Shown piece by piece: positions 44,141-52,534 of a DNA stretch of 64,000 bases. Under the pieces are notes generated by a model. It was given only the letters and a program-made list of their open reading frames with translations. It searched no databases and had not been told where the DNA came from. How positions within the stretch are numbered: the stretch's first letter is position 1; every line of letters begins with the position of its first letter. The position numbers were made by a program, and so were the translations under genes. Origin of the DNA: Chryseobacterium sp. (GTDB taxonomy: Bacteria > Bacteroidota > Bacteroidia > Flavobacteriales > Weeksellaceae); NCBI GenBank assembly GCA_031277615.1, contig JAITMC010000028.1:1-64000 (forward strand). The letters run 5' to 3'.

Positions 44141-45456
44141 TATTTTTTAAGTATTCTATTAATTTTTCCGCCTTCGCATTTCGGCAAAGTGTCCTGGGCA
44201 TGGATCTTTACTTTTGTAGTGATTCCTACCCGTTTTTTGATTTCGTTTTCTATATTTTTTCCAAAATTTCCGACAAAATTAAAATAATCATCGGTTCCGG
44301 CCAGTATTTTCTGATCTTTCACCCATTCATCCCCGATTTCCACATCAATATCCAGAGCTACACACATCTGTTCCTTTTCAACCGGAGTCAGGTAATAATT
44401 CGGCACCACTCCTTTTACGTGCAAAAAGGCTTCTTCGATCTGGCTTGGATAAACATTCACTCCCCTTACGATCAGCATATCATCTGCCCTGCCTTTGATA
44501 GGTCTCATTTTCACCATGGTTCTTTTGGCATTTTCATCATAATAAAGACTGGTAATATCATTCGTCCAGTATCTTAAAAGCGGCATTGCCTTTTTCGTCA
44601 GCGTTGTAATAACCAGAACACCTTCTTCTCCGAACGGAACGGGCTGTTTGGTAACCGGATCCAGAATTTCAGGGTAAAAATGATCTTCCCAGATATAAGA
44701 CCCTCCTTTTTCTTCAAAATCCTCCATGGAGACTCCCGGCCCGATGATCTCGCTTAATCCGTAAATGTTTGTGGCATGAAGACCTAATTTTTCTTCAATA
44801 TGACCTCTGATGATCTCCGTCCAAGGTTCTGAGCCTAAAACAGCATATTTCAGACTGATCTCGTCTGCCGAAATTCCTCTGTTTGCGAATTCATCAGCGA
44901 TTGTAAGTGCATAGGATGGTGAACAGCAGATCACTTCAGGTTTAAAATCCATGATCAGGTCAACCTGTCTGGCGGTCATTCCTCCTGAAATAGGAAGAAC
45001 ACTCATTCCTAGTTTTTCAGCTCCGTAATGAAGTCCGAGTCCACCGGTAAAAATCCCGTATCCGTAGGCATTATGCAGCTGCATTCCAGGTCTGGCTCCT
45101 GCTGCATATAATGATCTTGCCACTACTTCACTAAACAGGTCCACATCTTCTTTCGTGTAGCCTACCACGGTCGGTTTTCCGGTGGTTCCGCTTGAACAGT
45201 GAATTCTCTGCAGCTCATTTTTCGGAACCGTAAACAATCCGAACGGATAATTATCTCTCAAATCCTGTTTGTAAGTGATCGGAAGTTTCGTGATATCTTC
45301 AACCGACCTTATCTCTTCCGGAGTAATCCCCAATGCATTAAACCTTCCTTTATAAAATTCTGATCGCTCCCCAAGATAGGTGACCAAAGCCGCCAACCGG
45401 TCAGACTGAAGCTGTCTCAACTGATCGAGCTTCACATATTCAACTGAAAAATCCAT
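44140..45456 (-). CDS. paaK: PaaK: phenylacetate-CoA ligase
   Basis: 438 residues. The ATP/AMP motif is IHCSSGTTGKPTVVGYT, and YGLSEIIGPGVS and NVYPSQIEEAFL are further ANL-family motifs. It activates phenylacetate to phenylacetyl-CoA, the first step of the pathway. It is the first gene of the catabolic run, with a probable repressor site and promoter just upstream (45468-45515). Confidence 0.96.
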   Translation of the reverse strand: MDFSVEYVKLDQLRQLQSDRLAALVTYLGERSEFYKGRFNALGITPEEIRSVEDITKLPITYKQDLRDNYPFGLFTVPKNELQRIHCSSGTTGKPTVVGYTKEDVDLFSEVVARSLYAAGARPGMQLHNAYGYGIFTGGLGLHYGAEKLGMSVLPISGGMTARQVDLIMDFKPEVICCSPSYALTIADEFANRGISADEISLKYAVLGSEPWTEIIRGHIEEKLGLHATNIYGLSEIIGPGVSMEDFEEKGGSYIWEDHFYPEILDPVTKQPVPFGEEGVLVITTLTKKAMPLLRYWTNDITSLYYDENAKRTMVKMRPIKGRADDMLIVRGVNVYPSQIEEAFLHVKGVVPNYYLTPVEKEQMCVALDIDVEIGDEWVKDQKILAGTDDYFNFVGNFGKNIENEIKKRVGITTKVKIHAQDTLPKCEGGKINRILKK

Positions 45457-45467
45457 ACCTTAACTAA

Positions 45468-45481
45468 CTAACATTTGTTAG
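45468..45481. promoter_or_regulatory. Probable PaaR operator
   Basis: CTAACATTTGTTAG is a perfect 14-bp palindrome 12 bp upstream of the paaK start, overlapping the predicted transcription start. A TetR-type PaaR described in Thermus uses a palindrome of the form CNAACGNNCGTTNG, from memory, which matches in shape (only the innermost base pair differs). The TetR gene nearby is the likely ligand. Confidence 0.65.
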
Positions 45482-45484
45482 GTG

Positions 45485-45515
45485 TAAATTTAAAAAGATT
45501 TTGGTAGCTGACAAA
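45485..45515 (-). promoter_or_regulatory. Predicted paaK promoter (Bacteroidota -33/-7 type)
   Basis: On the minus strand TTTG (45515-45512) and TAAATTTA (45492-45485, -7 element TAnnTTTG-like) are separated by 19 nt, the usual spacing for Bacteroidota sigma factor A promoters. The predicted start of transcription falls within the operator. Confidence 0.55.
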
Positions 45516-46034
45516 ATTTTTATGACTTTCGTCATATTTTGAATAATTCTAAATAACTAAAACAAAGACCGAAGTTGCTGACTGTGCGTAATATAGTAAT
45601 TATCTTTAGGCATTCTGACTTCTATTTTAAGGAAAAAGATGTGAGTTTCTGCGAAAGATTTAAGCATAAATTACCAATCTTTAGTACCATATCCTTCACA
45701 AGCGTTTTAGTTTCTCAAAGCAATGGCTACATTAGACTTAGATTGTTTTTCTCAAACGCAAAGCCTGATTTATAAAACCGTTGATTTCAGGGAGCAAAGG
45801 AGGAATCAACTCCGTTGATTTGTTGAAGCGGGTGATAACAATGCGTTTATTATTGATAAACTATCATCTGATTCATTTAATAATTTGAACTATTAAGGGG
45901 AATGAGGAAATTAAGGTCATTTAAGAAAATCGGATAGGTTTAAGATCTGTAGAGGTAAATCCATGTTTGATCACTAAGATAAGATCTTATTATTGATAAA
46001 GCAAATTTTAATTTCGGATAAGAAGCGGGAACGA

Positions 46035-46613
46035 TCAGTATTTTTGGTTTCCTAAGAGTCCGAACAGGATTTTATCCCTGATCTCACTGATGATCTCATC
46101 GGTGGAATCGCTGTTTCTTTTGAACCAGAAATAAGAGTTGTTTAAAGTATGCAGAATAAATCTTGTGGTGAAGGAAGGTGATTTCAGTTCCCATTTTTCA
46201 GCTTTATAGATTTCAGCGATGAGTTGTTCCACTTCTTCCTGATAATTTTTTCTGAGCTTTACAAATTCAGGAAGCCTTTCTTCAAGATGCCTCCACTCAT
46301 TGGAATAGATGTGGGTTACATCCCGGTTTTTAAGAACAACCGATAAATGTTTGTCAAGAAACAGATTCAGTTTTTCTTTAGGAGTGATATGGGTATTTTT
46401 CACTTCCTGAAGTTCATCAAAAAATTCCTGGGCAATGCCAAAGCAGATCCATTCCAGAATTTCTTCTTTTGAACGGATATGCGCGTACAGGGACGCTGCC
46501 TTGATATTGAGTTTCGTAGCCAGATCTCTCACCGAGCTTCCCATGTAGCCTTTTTCTTTGAAAAGCTCTACCGCTACGTCCAGTATTTTTTTCTGTTTTT
46601 CTTTAAGTTCCAT
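46035..46613 (-). CDS. paaR: TetR/AcrR family regulator, probable PaaR
   Basis: 192 residues. The N-terminal helix-turn-helix (about 10-50) has GSSVRDLATKLNIKAASLYAHI, given here as SVRDLATKLNIKAASLYAHI. The C-terminal ligand domain is divergent (WICFGIAQEFFDELQEV). PaaX-type repressors are absent from the window; in Bacteroidota and Thermus paa clusters a TetR protein takes that role. It lies 578 bp upstream of paaK on the same strand, with a matching palindrome at the paaK promoter. The target assignment is by position. Confidence 0.82.
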   Translation of the reverse strand: MELKEKQKKILDVAVELFKEKGYMGSSVRDLATKLNIKAASLYAHIRSKEEILEWICFGIAQEFFDELQEVKNTHITPKEKLNLFLDKHLSVVLKNRDVTHIYSNEWRHLEERLPEFVKLRKNYQEEVEQLIAEIYKAEKWELKSPSFTTRFILHTLNNSYFWFKRNSDSTDEIISEIRDKILFGLLGNQKY

Positions 46614-46764
46614 CTGTTAAAATGCAAAAGTAATTATTCTGAAATAAAAAGCCGGAATTTAATACAGAGATTCGCCAAATTCTATCCTTATTCGGTTGTA
46701 ATGAACTGTTATGAAACGGGATGCTGACTATTTTTCATGAATTTAAAAGAAAAAAATACAGAAT

Positions 46765-46820
46765 CGGAAATTTTGTCAAGTTAATTTTACGTTAAAAATA
46801 GCAAATCCGGAAATTTTGTC
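46765..46820 (+). promoter_or_regulatory. Direct repeat CGGAAATTTTGTC upstream of clpB
   Basis: Two exact 13-bp copies (46765-46777, 46808-46820). They could bind a regulator of clpB. No heat-shock element of another known type (CIRCE, HAIR) is seen. Confidence 0.45.
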
Positions 46821-46899
46821 CATATTTTTTGTAAATTTAATAATTGAACAGTTTTTGCGATAAGGTAATCGATTAAATGATTAAATAACTGATGGCATT

Positions 46900-46929
46900 A
46901 AGAAACTAAGCCTTAAAATTTAGTTTCTT
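46900..46929 (+). promoter_or_regulatory. Hairpin in the clpB leader
   Basis: AAGAAACTAA and TTAGTTTCTT form a 10-bp AU-rich stem with a 10-nt loop, ending 52 nt before the clpB start codon. The instability of the stem would allow melting at raised temperature, but this is inference. Confidence 0.4.
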
Positions 46930-46981
46930 GATGTTTTTAAAAAAATTAAACCGGAACTATCATTACAAAAAATATAAAAAT

Positions 46982-49576
46982 ATGAACTTAAACCAATATA
47001 CTGTAAAATCACAGGAAGCTATCCAGGCAGCACAACAGACTGCCATGGAATTCGGCAACCAGAGTATCGAACCTCAACACATTCTGGAAGGCATCTTCCA
47101 GGTGGATGAAAATATTTCGCCTTTCTTATTAAAAAAATCAGAAGCAGATGCCAACCTGGTAAGAGAGCGCAACCGTGAAAATGTAGAAAAACTGCCTAAA
47201 GTACAGGGAGGGAATATCTATCTTTCGCAATCGGCCAACAAAGTATTATTAGATGCACCCAACATCGCAAAAAAAATGGGTGACGAATATGTAACGATTG
47301 AGCATCTGTGGCTTTCTCTTTTAGAAACGACTTCGGAAGTTTCCAAGATGCTGAAAGATATGGGTGTGACTAAAAACCTCCTGGAAGGTGCTATTAAAGA
47401 GCTTAGAAAAGGCAGTAAAGCTACTTCTGCCAGTTCGGAAGAAACGTACCAGTCTTTGAATAAATATGCCAAGAACTTTAATGAACTGGCTGCTGAGGGG
47501 AAACTGGATCCGGTCATCGGACGTGATGAAGAGATCAGAAGGGTACTTCAGATCTTATCCAGAAGAACCAAGAATAACCCAATCCTTATCGGGGAACCAG
47601 GAGTAGGTAAAACAGCCATTGCAGAAGGTATTGCTCACCGAATCATTAACGGGGACGTTCCTGAAAATCTGATGGACAAAACCTTATATTCACTGGATAT
47701 GGGAGCCCTGATCGCAGGAGCCAAATACAAAGGTGAATTTGAAGAGCGTTTAAAATCTGTTGTGAACGAAGTCATCAAATCAGACGGACAGATTATTCTT
47801 TTCATCGACGAAATCCACACCTTAGTAGGAGCAGGAGGCGGAGAAGGTGCAATGGACGCGGCCAACATTCTGAAGCCGGCTTTGGCAAGAGGTGAGCTGA
47901 GAGCTATTGGTGCGACCACCTTAAATGAATACCAAAAGTATTTTGAAAAGGACAAAGCATTGGAAAGACGTTTCCAGAAAGTGATGGTGGAAGAACCGGA
48001 TACTGAATCTGCGATTTCCATTTTACGTGGAATCAAAGATAAATATGAGGCCCACCACAAGGTAAGAATTAAAGATGAGGCCATTATTGCTGCCGTGGAA
48101 ATGTCTCAGCGATATATTTCTGACCGTTTTTTACCGGATAAAGCGATTGATCTTATCGATGAGGCTTCTGCCAAGCTCAGAATGGAGATCAACTCAAAAC
48201 CTGAAGAACTGGATGTACTGGACAGAAAGCTGATGCAGCTTGAAATTGAACTGGCTGCGATTTCCAGAGAAGGTAATCAGACCAAAATTGATCATCTGAA
48301 AGAAGATATTGCCAAGATTTCTGAACAGCGAAACGAGATCAATGCCAAATGGTTGAAAGAAAAACAGAAAAGTGAAGATCTTACCCAGATCAAAAAAGAT
48401 ATAGAATCTCTGAAACTGGAAGCTGAAAGAGCATCAAGAGCAGGAGATTATGCAAAAGTAGCAGAGATCCAGTACGGAAAACTCCGCGAGAAAGAAGAAG
48501 AACTCACAAAGGTGGAGCTTGAAATGCAGAATCATCAGAATGAGCTCATCAAGGAAGAGGTTACCTCTGAAAATATTTCCGAAGTGATTGCCAAATGGAC
48601 AGGGATTCCTGTTACCAAATTATTACAGTCGGAAAGGGAAAAGCTGCTCAACCTTGAGTCTGAGCTTCACCACAGGGTTGTAGGACAGGATGAAGCCATT
48701 CAGGCTGTTGCGGATGCGATCCGAAGAAACAGAGCCGGACTGAGCGATGAGAGAAAACCTATCGGATCTTTCCTGTTCCTGGGTACCACCGGTGTCGGAA
48801 AAACAGAGCTTGCCAAAGCATTGGCGGAATTCCTGTTTGACGATGAAAACAATATGACAAGGATTGATATGAGTGAATATCAGGAACGCCACAGTGTTTC
48901 AAGACTGGTTGGAGCGCCTCCGGGATATGTAGGCTACGATGAAGGCGGACAGCTGACTGAAGCGGTAAGAAGAAGACCTTATTCCGTCGTGCTTCTGGAT
49001 GAAATTGAAAAAGCGCATCCGGATGTATTCAATACGCTGCTTCAGGTTTTAGATGACGGACGTTTAACGGATAACAAAGGGCGTGTGGTGAATTTTAAAA
49101 ATTCAATCATCATCATGACCTCTAATTTAGGGTCACATCTGATCCAGGAGAATTTTGAAAATATTACGGATGAAAACCAGGATGAAATTGTGGATAAAAC
49201 CAAAGTGGAAGTGTTTGATCTTCTGAAGCAGACGCTTCGTCCGGAATTCCTGAACCGAATTGATGAGGTGGTCTTATTCCAGCCTTTAAGAAAAAAAGAG
49301 ATCGGAAAAATTGTTCAGTATCAGCTGAGAGGGTTCAATGATATGCTTTCCAAAAGAAATATTATCATGACTTTCACTCAGGATGCTGTGGATTATCTGA
49401 TGAACAAAGGTTATGATCCTGCTTTCGGAGCGAGACCTTTAAAAAGAGTTATCCAGCAGGAAGTCCTTAACAAACTGTCCAGAGAAATTCTTGCAGGAAA
49501 TGTGAACGACGGAGACCGGATCACTTTGGATTATTTTGAAGAAACAGGTCTTGTTTTCCGACCTTCAGAACAATAA
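46982..49576 (+). CDS. clpB: ATP-dependent chaperone ClpB
   Basis: 864 residues from the ATG at 46982 (MNLNQYTVKSQEAIQ), matching ClpB of about 860; the frame is open from 46928, but that adds 18 basic residues not found in the family. N-domain about 1-150; first AAA+ with GEPGVGKT and FIDEIHTLVGAG; coiled-coil middle domain (about 395-530, rich in E, K, L); second AAA+ with GTTGVGKT and LLDEIEKAHPD; C-terminal sensor FGARPLKRVIQ. It disaggregates proteins with DnaK. Single gene with its own terminator. Confidence 0.97.
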   Translation: MNLNQYTVKSQEAIQAAQQTAMEFGNQSIEPQHILEGIFQVDENISPFLLKKSEADANLVRERNRENVEKLPKVQGGNIYLSQSANKVLLDAPNIAKKMGDEYVTIEHLWLSLLETTSEVSKMLKDMGVTKNLLEGAIKELRKGSKATSASSEETYQSLNKYAKNFNELAAEGKLDPVIGRDEEIRRVLQILSRRTKNNPILIGEPGVGKTAIAEGIAHRIINGDVPENLMDKTLYSLDMGALIAGAKYKGEFEERLKSVVNEVIKSDGQIILFIDEIHTLVGAGGGEGAMDAANILKPALARGELRAIGATTLNEYQKYFEKDKALERRFQKVMVEEPDTESAISILRGIKDKYEAHHKVRIKDEAIIAAVEMSQRYISDRFLPDKAIDLIDEASAKLRMEINSKPEELDVLDRKLMQLEIELAAISREGNQTKIDHLKEDIAKISEQRNEINAKWLKEKQKSEDLTQIKKDIESLKLEAERASRAGDYAKVAEIQYGKLREKEEELTKVELEMQNHQNELIKEEVTSENISEVIAKWTGIPVTKLLQSEREKLLNLESELHHRVVGQDEAIQAVADAIRRNRAGLSDERKPIGSFLFLGTTGVGKTELAKALAEFLFDDENNMTRIDMSEYQERHSVSRLVGAPPGYVGYDEGGQLTEAVRRRPYSVVLLDEIEKAHPDVFNTLLQVLDDGRLTDNKGRVVNFKNSIIIMTSNLGSHLIQENFENITDENQDEIVDKTKVEVFDLLKQTLRPEFLNRIDEVVLFQPLRKKEIGKIVQYQLRGFNDMLSKRNIIMTFTQDAVDYLMNKGYDPAFGARPLKRVIQQEVLNKLSREILAGNVNDGDRITLDYFEETGLVFRPSEQ

Positions 49577-49610
49577 AGTAGTTTTTTTCATATATATTAT
49601 TTTTGTAAGT

Positions 49611-49638
49611 AAGTGCTGCAGCCCAATCTGCAGCACTT
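49611..49638 (+). terminator. Terminator of clpB
   Basis: AAGTGCTGCAG and CTGCAGCACTT form a perfect 11-bp stem with loop CCCAAT, followed by ATTTTTTTT. Confidence 0.9.
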
Positions 49639-49728
49639 ATTTTTTTTATACTTACTAATTTATCTAATCTATGTGAAATATTACTATCTTTATCTTTCAA
49701 ACAAATTACGAACTCAAACAAAATCAGT

Positions 49729-49881
49729 ATGAAAAAGTTAAAGAGAAACGAATTAAAGAAGATCAGTGGCGGAGCTGCTGCTGTTATTACAGAATGTGAT
49801 ATCGATATGAACTGCCCTCCCGGACTTTGCTGCTCAACCGGAAATATCTGCAGGGATCCCAGAAGATATCCATGTATTTAA
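49729..49881 (+). CDS. GG-leader peptide with six-cysteine knottin-like core
   Basis: 50 codons. Leader MKKLKRNELKKISGG (1-15) has the double-glycine cleavage site typical of Chryseobacterium bacteriocin-like precursors. The core (16-50) has Cys at 23, 29, 34, 35, 41 and 49, giving C-x5-C-x4-CC-x5-C-x7-C, a spacing of the inhibitor-cystine-knot type, with CPPGLCC and ICRDPRR. No ATG competes, AAATCAGT precedes the start, and an independent terminator follows 9 bp after the stop. Likely a secreted small disulfide-rich peptide exported by a peptidase-containing ABC transporter, which is not encoded in this window. Activity (toxin, bacteriocin or signal) is unknown. Not reported by longer ORF calls. 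Confidence 0.8.
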   Translation: MKKLKRNELKKISGGAAAVITECDIDMNCPPGLCCSTGNICRDPRRYPCI

Positions 49882-49889
49882 TTAACGAC

Positions 49890-49920
49890 AAAACCAGAGA
49901 TTTTTTCTCTGGTTTTTTTT
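49890..49920 (+). terminator. Terminator of the GG-leader peptide gene
   Basis: AAAACCAGAGA and TCTCTGGTTTT form an 11-bp stem with a T loop, followed by further T. It makes the peptide gene a monocistronic unit. Confidence 0.88.
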
Positions 49921-50145
49921 ATTTCCGGAAAATCTTTTTTCATAACAAATTTCAATATAAGGTGATAAACTTTTGGTTTTTAACAAAAATTCAAAAATTT
50001 CTTAATTAAAAAAATATAATTATAGAAAATATTAAAATCAAAAAATTAAAAATAAAATAATAAATAATGTTAAAATATTAAATAATACTCAATTAATATA
50101 TATTTTAATTACATTTACATTACATAAACAACAAAATATCAATTC

Positions 50146-51147
50146 ATGAAAAAAGTCGCATTAGGAGTACTGATTACTCTTTTCGTATCATGTAATAATG
50201 ATACAGAAAATTCCATCACCGAAAACCCAACCCAGGATCAACCCACAATACTTGCTAAAAACAGCGCCATCTGCGGATCGGATGTAGTGAGGCAAAAAAT
50301 GCTTTCTGAAAACCCCGAAGCAGCGCAACGCTTAATGCAGATAGAAAACAATACCGCACAATTTATCGAACAAAAAAAGATGGGCAGAGTTCTCGCTGAC
50401 GGTAGCGTGGAAATCCCAGTGATCTTCAATGTTTTGTACACCAATTCAACAAATAATGTATCCGATGCAAGAATCATCTCACAGATCGATGTCCTGAATA
50501 AAGCCTTTGCTTCAACTCATGCCAATGTTTCTAATATTCCTGCAGAGTTCCAGTCCGTAAATGCCGGTGACACCAAAATCAAATTCAGACTGGTAAAGAC
50601 CAACAGAAAATCTACAACTATCTCTAACTGGGCCCCTGATGATAAAATGAAAAAATCTACAACCGGAGGAATTGATGCAACAGACCCTACCAAATACCTA
50701 AACATCTGGGTTGTAAATTATATGCCATACTCAACCGGATATGTTCTGGGCTATGCAACCTTCCCTGAATCTGCCGGCCTTTGGAATGATGGCGTGGTAA
50801 TGATGGATGAATATGTAGGAGAAGGAGGCCCTGTAGCCACCCATAACAAAGGAAGAGTAACGGTACATGAAGTAGGGCATTATCTGAACCTCAGACACAT
50901 CTGGGGAGATGCCAACTGCGGAAACGACTTTGTAGACGACACACCACAACAGATCACTCTTCACAGAGGCGTTCCTTCCTATCCTAAAATGGAAACATGC
51001 GGCGGTAAATCCCGTTCTGTAATGTTTATGAATTACATGGATTATTCTGATGAAACTACTTTATTCATGTTTACCAAACAGCAAAACGACAGAATGCAGG
51101 CTTCCGTATCCGCCAGCGGACCAAGAGCCGGATTGCGAATTTTATAA
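50146..51147 (+). CDS. M43 family zinc metalloprotease, lipoprotein
   Basis: 333 residues. Lipobox FVSC gives lipidated Cys16. The zinc site is HEVGHYLNLRHIWG (HExxHxxNxxH), and FMNYMDYSDE supplies the Met-turn, as in pappalysin/cytophagalysin (M43) enzymes. Residues about 60-200 are the family's N-terminal region (ADGSVEIPVIFNVLYT). An extracytoplasmic protease, first of three paralogues within 6.5 kb. It is followed by its own terminator. Confidence 0.92.
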   Translation: MKKVALGVLITLFVSCNNDTENSITENPTQDQPTILAKNSAICGSDVVRQKMLSENPEAAQRLMQIENNTAQFIEQKKMGRVLADGSVEIPVIFNVLYTNSTNNVSDARIISQIDVLNKAFASTHANVSNIPAEFQSVNAGDTKIKFRLVKTNRKSTTISNWAPDDKMKKSTTGGIDATDPTKYLNIWVVNYMPYSTGYVLGYATFPESAGLWNDGVVMMDEYVGEGGPVATHNKGRVTVHEVGHYLNLRHIWGDANCGNDFVDDTPQQITLHRGVPSYPKMETCGGKSRSVMFMNYMDYSDETTLFMFTKQQNDRMQASVSASGPRAGLRIL

Positions 51148-51173
51148 ATACATTATCCTCTTTTAATATACAG

Positions 51174-51196
51174 AGTCCCCAAGTCATTTGGGGACT
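51174..51196 (+). terminator. Terminator of the first M43 gene
   Basis: AGTCCCCAA and TTGGGGACT form a 9-bp stem with loop GTCAT, followed by TATTTATTTTT. Confidence 0.85.
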
Positions 51197-51320
51197 TATT
51201 TATTTTTAATTGGGACAATCCGTAAAAACCCGGTAAATAAACCGGGAAAAACACAGGTAATTCCGTTGTATTTTTACGAAATTTGCACTAACAACTAACA
51301 TTTTACTATAAAACTACCTT

Positions 51321-51854
51321 ATGAAAACAAAAACTACTTTAGGAAGCTTAGCGATGGAGGCTAATGAAAGCAATACCATCCCATCAGAGCTTATTCAAAA
51401 GCTTGTTGACAACTACCGTAAAAATCAGATGACTGCCGCCAATAAAGAACTGGGTATCACCGATTCACATTCCATCTGGTTTGATCTGCCGAGGCTGAAA
51501 AGCTTTATTGCCGCTGTAGAAAATGAGGCCAGAAATATCAATCCCGACGTTACGGATGAAGATCTTGGTATCCGGTTTTATTACGCTGCTTATCCTAAAA
51601 CACAAGACTGGGGCATTATGGAAAACCATCCGGTAGATAAGGAATATGCACAAAAACATACACTGGTTATGATTCCCACACTGAAAAGAGCTGACGAGAA
51701 CGGAGAAATGCTGGATTTTGATTTTGAAGAAACTTCGGGTGAAGCAGACGGAGAAGCCTCAAGATCACAAAGCCCGACAACCCTGAAAGTAACTTTTGCC
51801 GGGAATCATGGAACATTGGCCCCGCCATCCAATACCAAAGCACAGAGTTTTTAA
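51321..51854 (+). CDS. Conserved protein of the HisKA_3/LuxR signalling operon
   Basis: 177 residues, soluble. The N-terminal part is helical (SELIQKLVDNYRKNQ), the middle has FYYAAYPKTQDWG and HTLVMIPTLKR, and the last 50 residues are acidic and Ser/Thr-rich. No catalytic motif is recognised. It is the first gene of a four-gene unit (30 bp to the next gene) that ends in a kinase and a response regulator, so a role in the same signalling path is inferred. Confidence 0.7.
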   Translation: MKTKTTLGSLAMEANESNTIPSELIQKLVDNYRKNQMTAANKELGITDSHSIWFDLPRLKSFIAAVENEARNINPDVTDEDLGIRFYYAAYPKTQDWGIMENHPVDKEYAQKHTLVMIPTLKRADENGEMLDFDFEETSGEADGEASRSQSPTTLKVTFAGNHGTLAPPSNTKAQSF

Positions 51855-51883
51855 TTCAATCAAATTATTCCACCAGCCACCAC

Positions 51884-52534
51884 ATGACTGATTTTCAGAA
51901 AGTACTTCAGGAGTCTTTAATCTGGACAGAAGGATTTGCCGCCGTTATTTCTCTTCTTTACTTCACCCGTGAAAAAGAGAGTACATGGAAATACTTCTCT
52001 CTATATCTTGTTTTGATGTTTCTCTGTGAAGCGATGGGGAAATGGGGACATCTCCTGCTCTCCTACGACAAGCCCAAGTTCTTCAATTATTTTGTGATTC
52101 CTGTAGAGTTTCTGTTTTTCTACTGGCTCTATGCAGCAAAATCTTTTGGGAAACCAAGGCTGTTTTATATGCTGTCGTTCCTGTACTTACTTTCTTTTTT
52201 ACCCAGTGAGTTTTTCTTCACCAGTAAAAAAATAATTTTTTCCTTCAATTACACCTTCGGGTGTCTTATCCTGATGATCCTGGTGGTGATGGAATATTAT
52301 AAACAGATCAACTCTTCCGAGATCCTGAACTTCAGCAGAAATAAAATGTTCTACATCAACCTGGGAGTTACCTTATTTTATATCGGAACTCTTCCGTTCT
52401 GGACCTTTTTCAGTCTTCTGAGCGAGTACACCGAACTGTGGAATCTTTATTTTAACTACTTCCTGATTACAGGAATCATCATGTATCTTTTATTCTCAAT
52501 TTCATTCATATGGGGAAAACAGAGCTCATCATAA
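51884..52534 (+). CDS. Seven-helix membrane protein of the signalling operon
   Basis: 216 residues with about seven transmembrane segments, Phe/Leu/Tyr-rich, without a soluble domain. It overlaps the kinase gene by 25 bp, which implies close coupling. It might be a sensor subunit for the kinase; this is inferred from arrangement only. Confidence 0.72.
   Translation: MTDFQKVLQESLIWTEGFAAVISLLYFTREKESTWKYFSLYLVLMFLCEAMGKWGHLLLSYDKPKFFNYFVIPVEFLFFYWLYAAKSFGKPRLFYMLSFLYLLSFLPSEFFFTSKKIIFSFNYTFGCLILMILVVMEYYKQINSSEILNFSRNKMFYINLGVTLFYIGTLPFWTFFSLLSEYTELWNLYFNYFLITGIIMYLLFSISFIWGKQSSS

Larger units (their letters stand above)
45457..46034. other. Intergenic region upstream of paaK and after paaR
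   Basis: 578 bp between the TetR gene (minus strand, upstream) and paaK. It holds the paaK promoter and operator (45468-45515) and a palindrome ATGAC-TTTC-GTCAT (45522-45535). A 66-codon plus-strand frame (45575-45775) lacks any homologue I recognise and is not called. Near 45804-45820 AATCAAC-TCC-GTTGATT forms a short palindrome. Confidence 0.5.
46614..46981. other. Divergent region upstream of clpB
   Basis: 368 bp between paaR (minus) and clpB (plus). CGGAAATTTTGTC occurs twice as a direct repeat (46765-46777 and 46808-46820, 43-bp spacing). A 10-bp perfect hairpin AAGAAACTAA / TTAGTTTCTT (46900-46929) lies in the clpB leader. No ORF is supported; a short frame at 46928-46981 is in frame with clpB but unlike its homologues. 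Confidence 0.5.

Noticed and set aside
45575-45775. A 66-codon plus-strand frame in the gap before paaK
   Set aside because: It lacks a ribosome binding context and any family resemblance; the gap is otherwise non-coding.
47635-48084. A long open frame on the minus strand within clpB
   Set aside because: Shadow of a highly conserved gene with no independent support.
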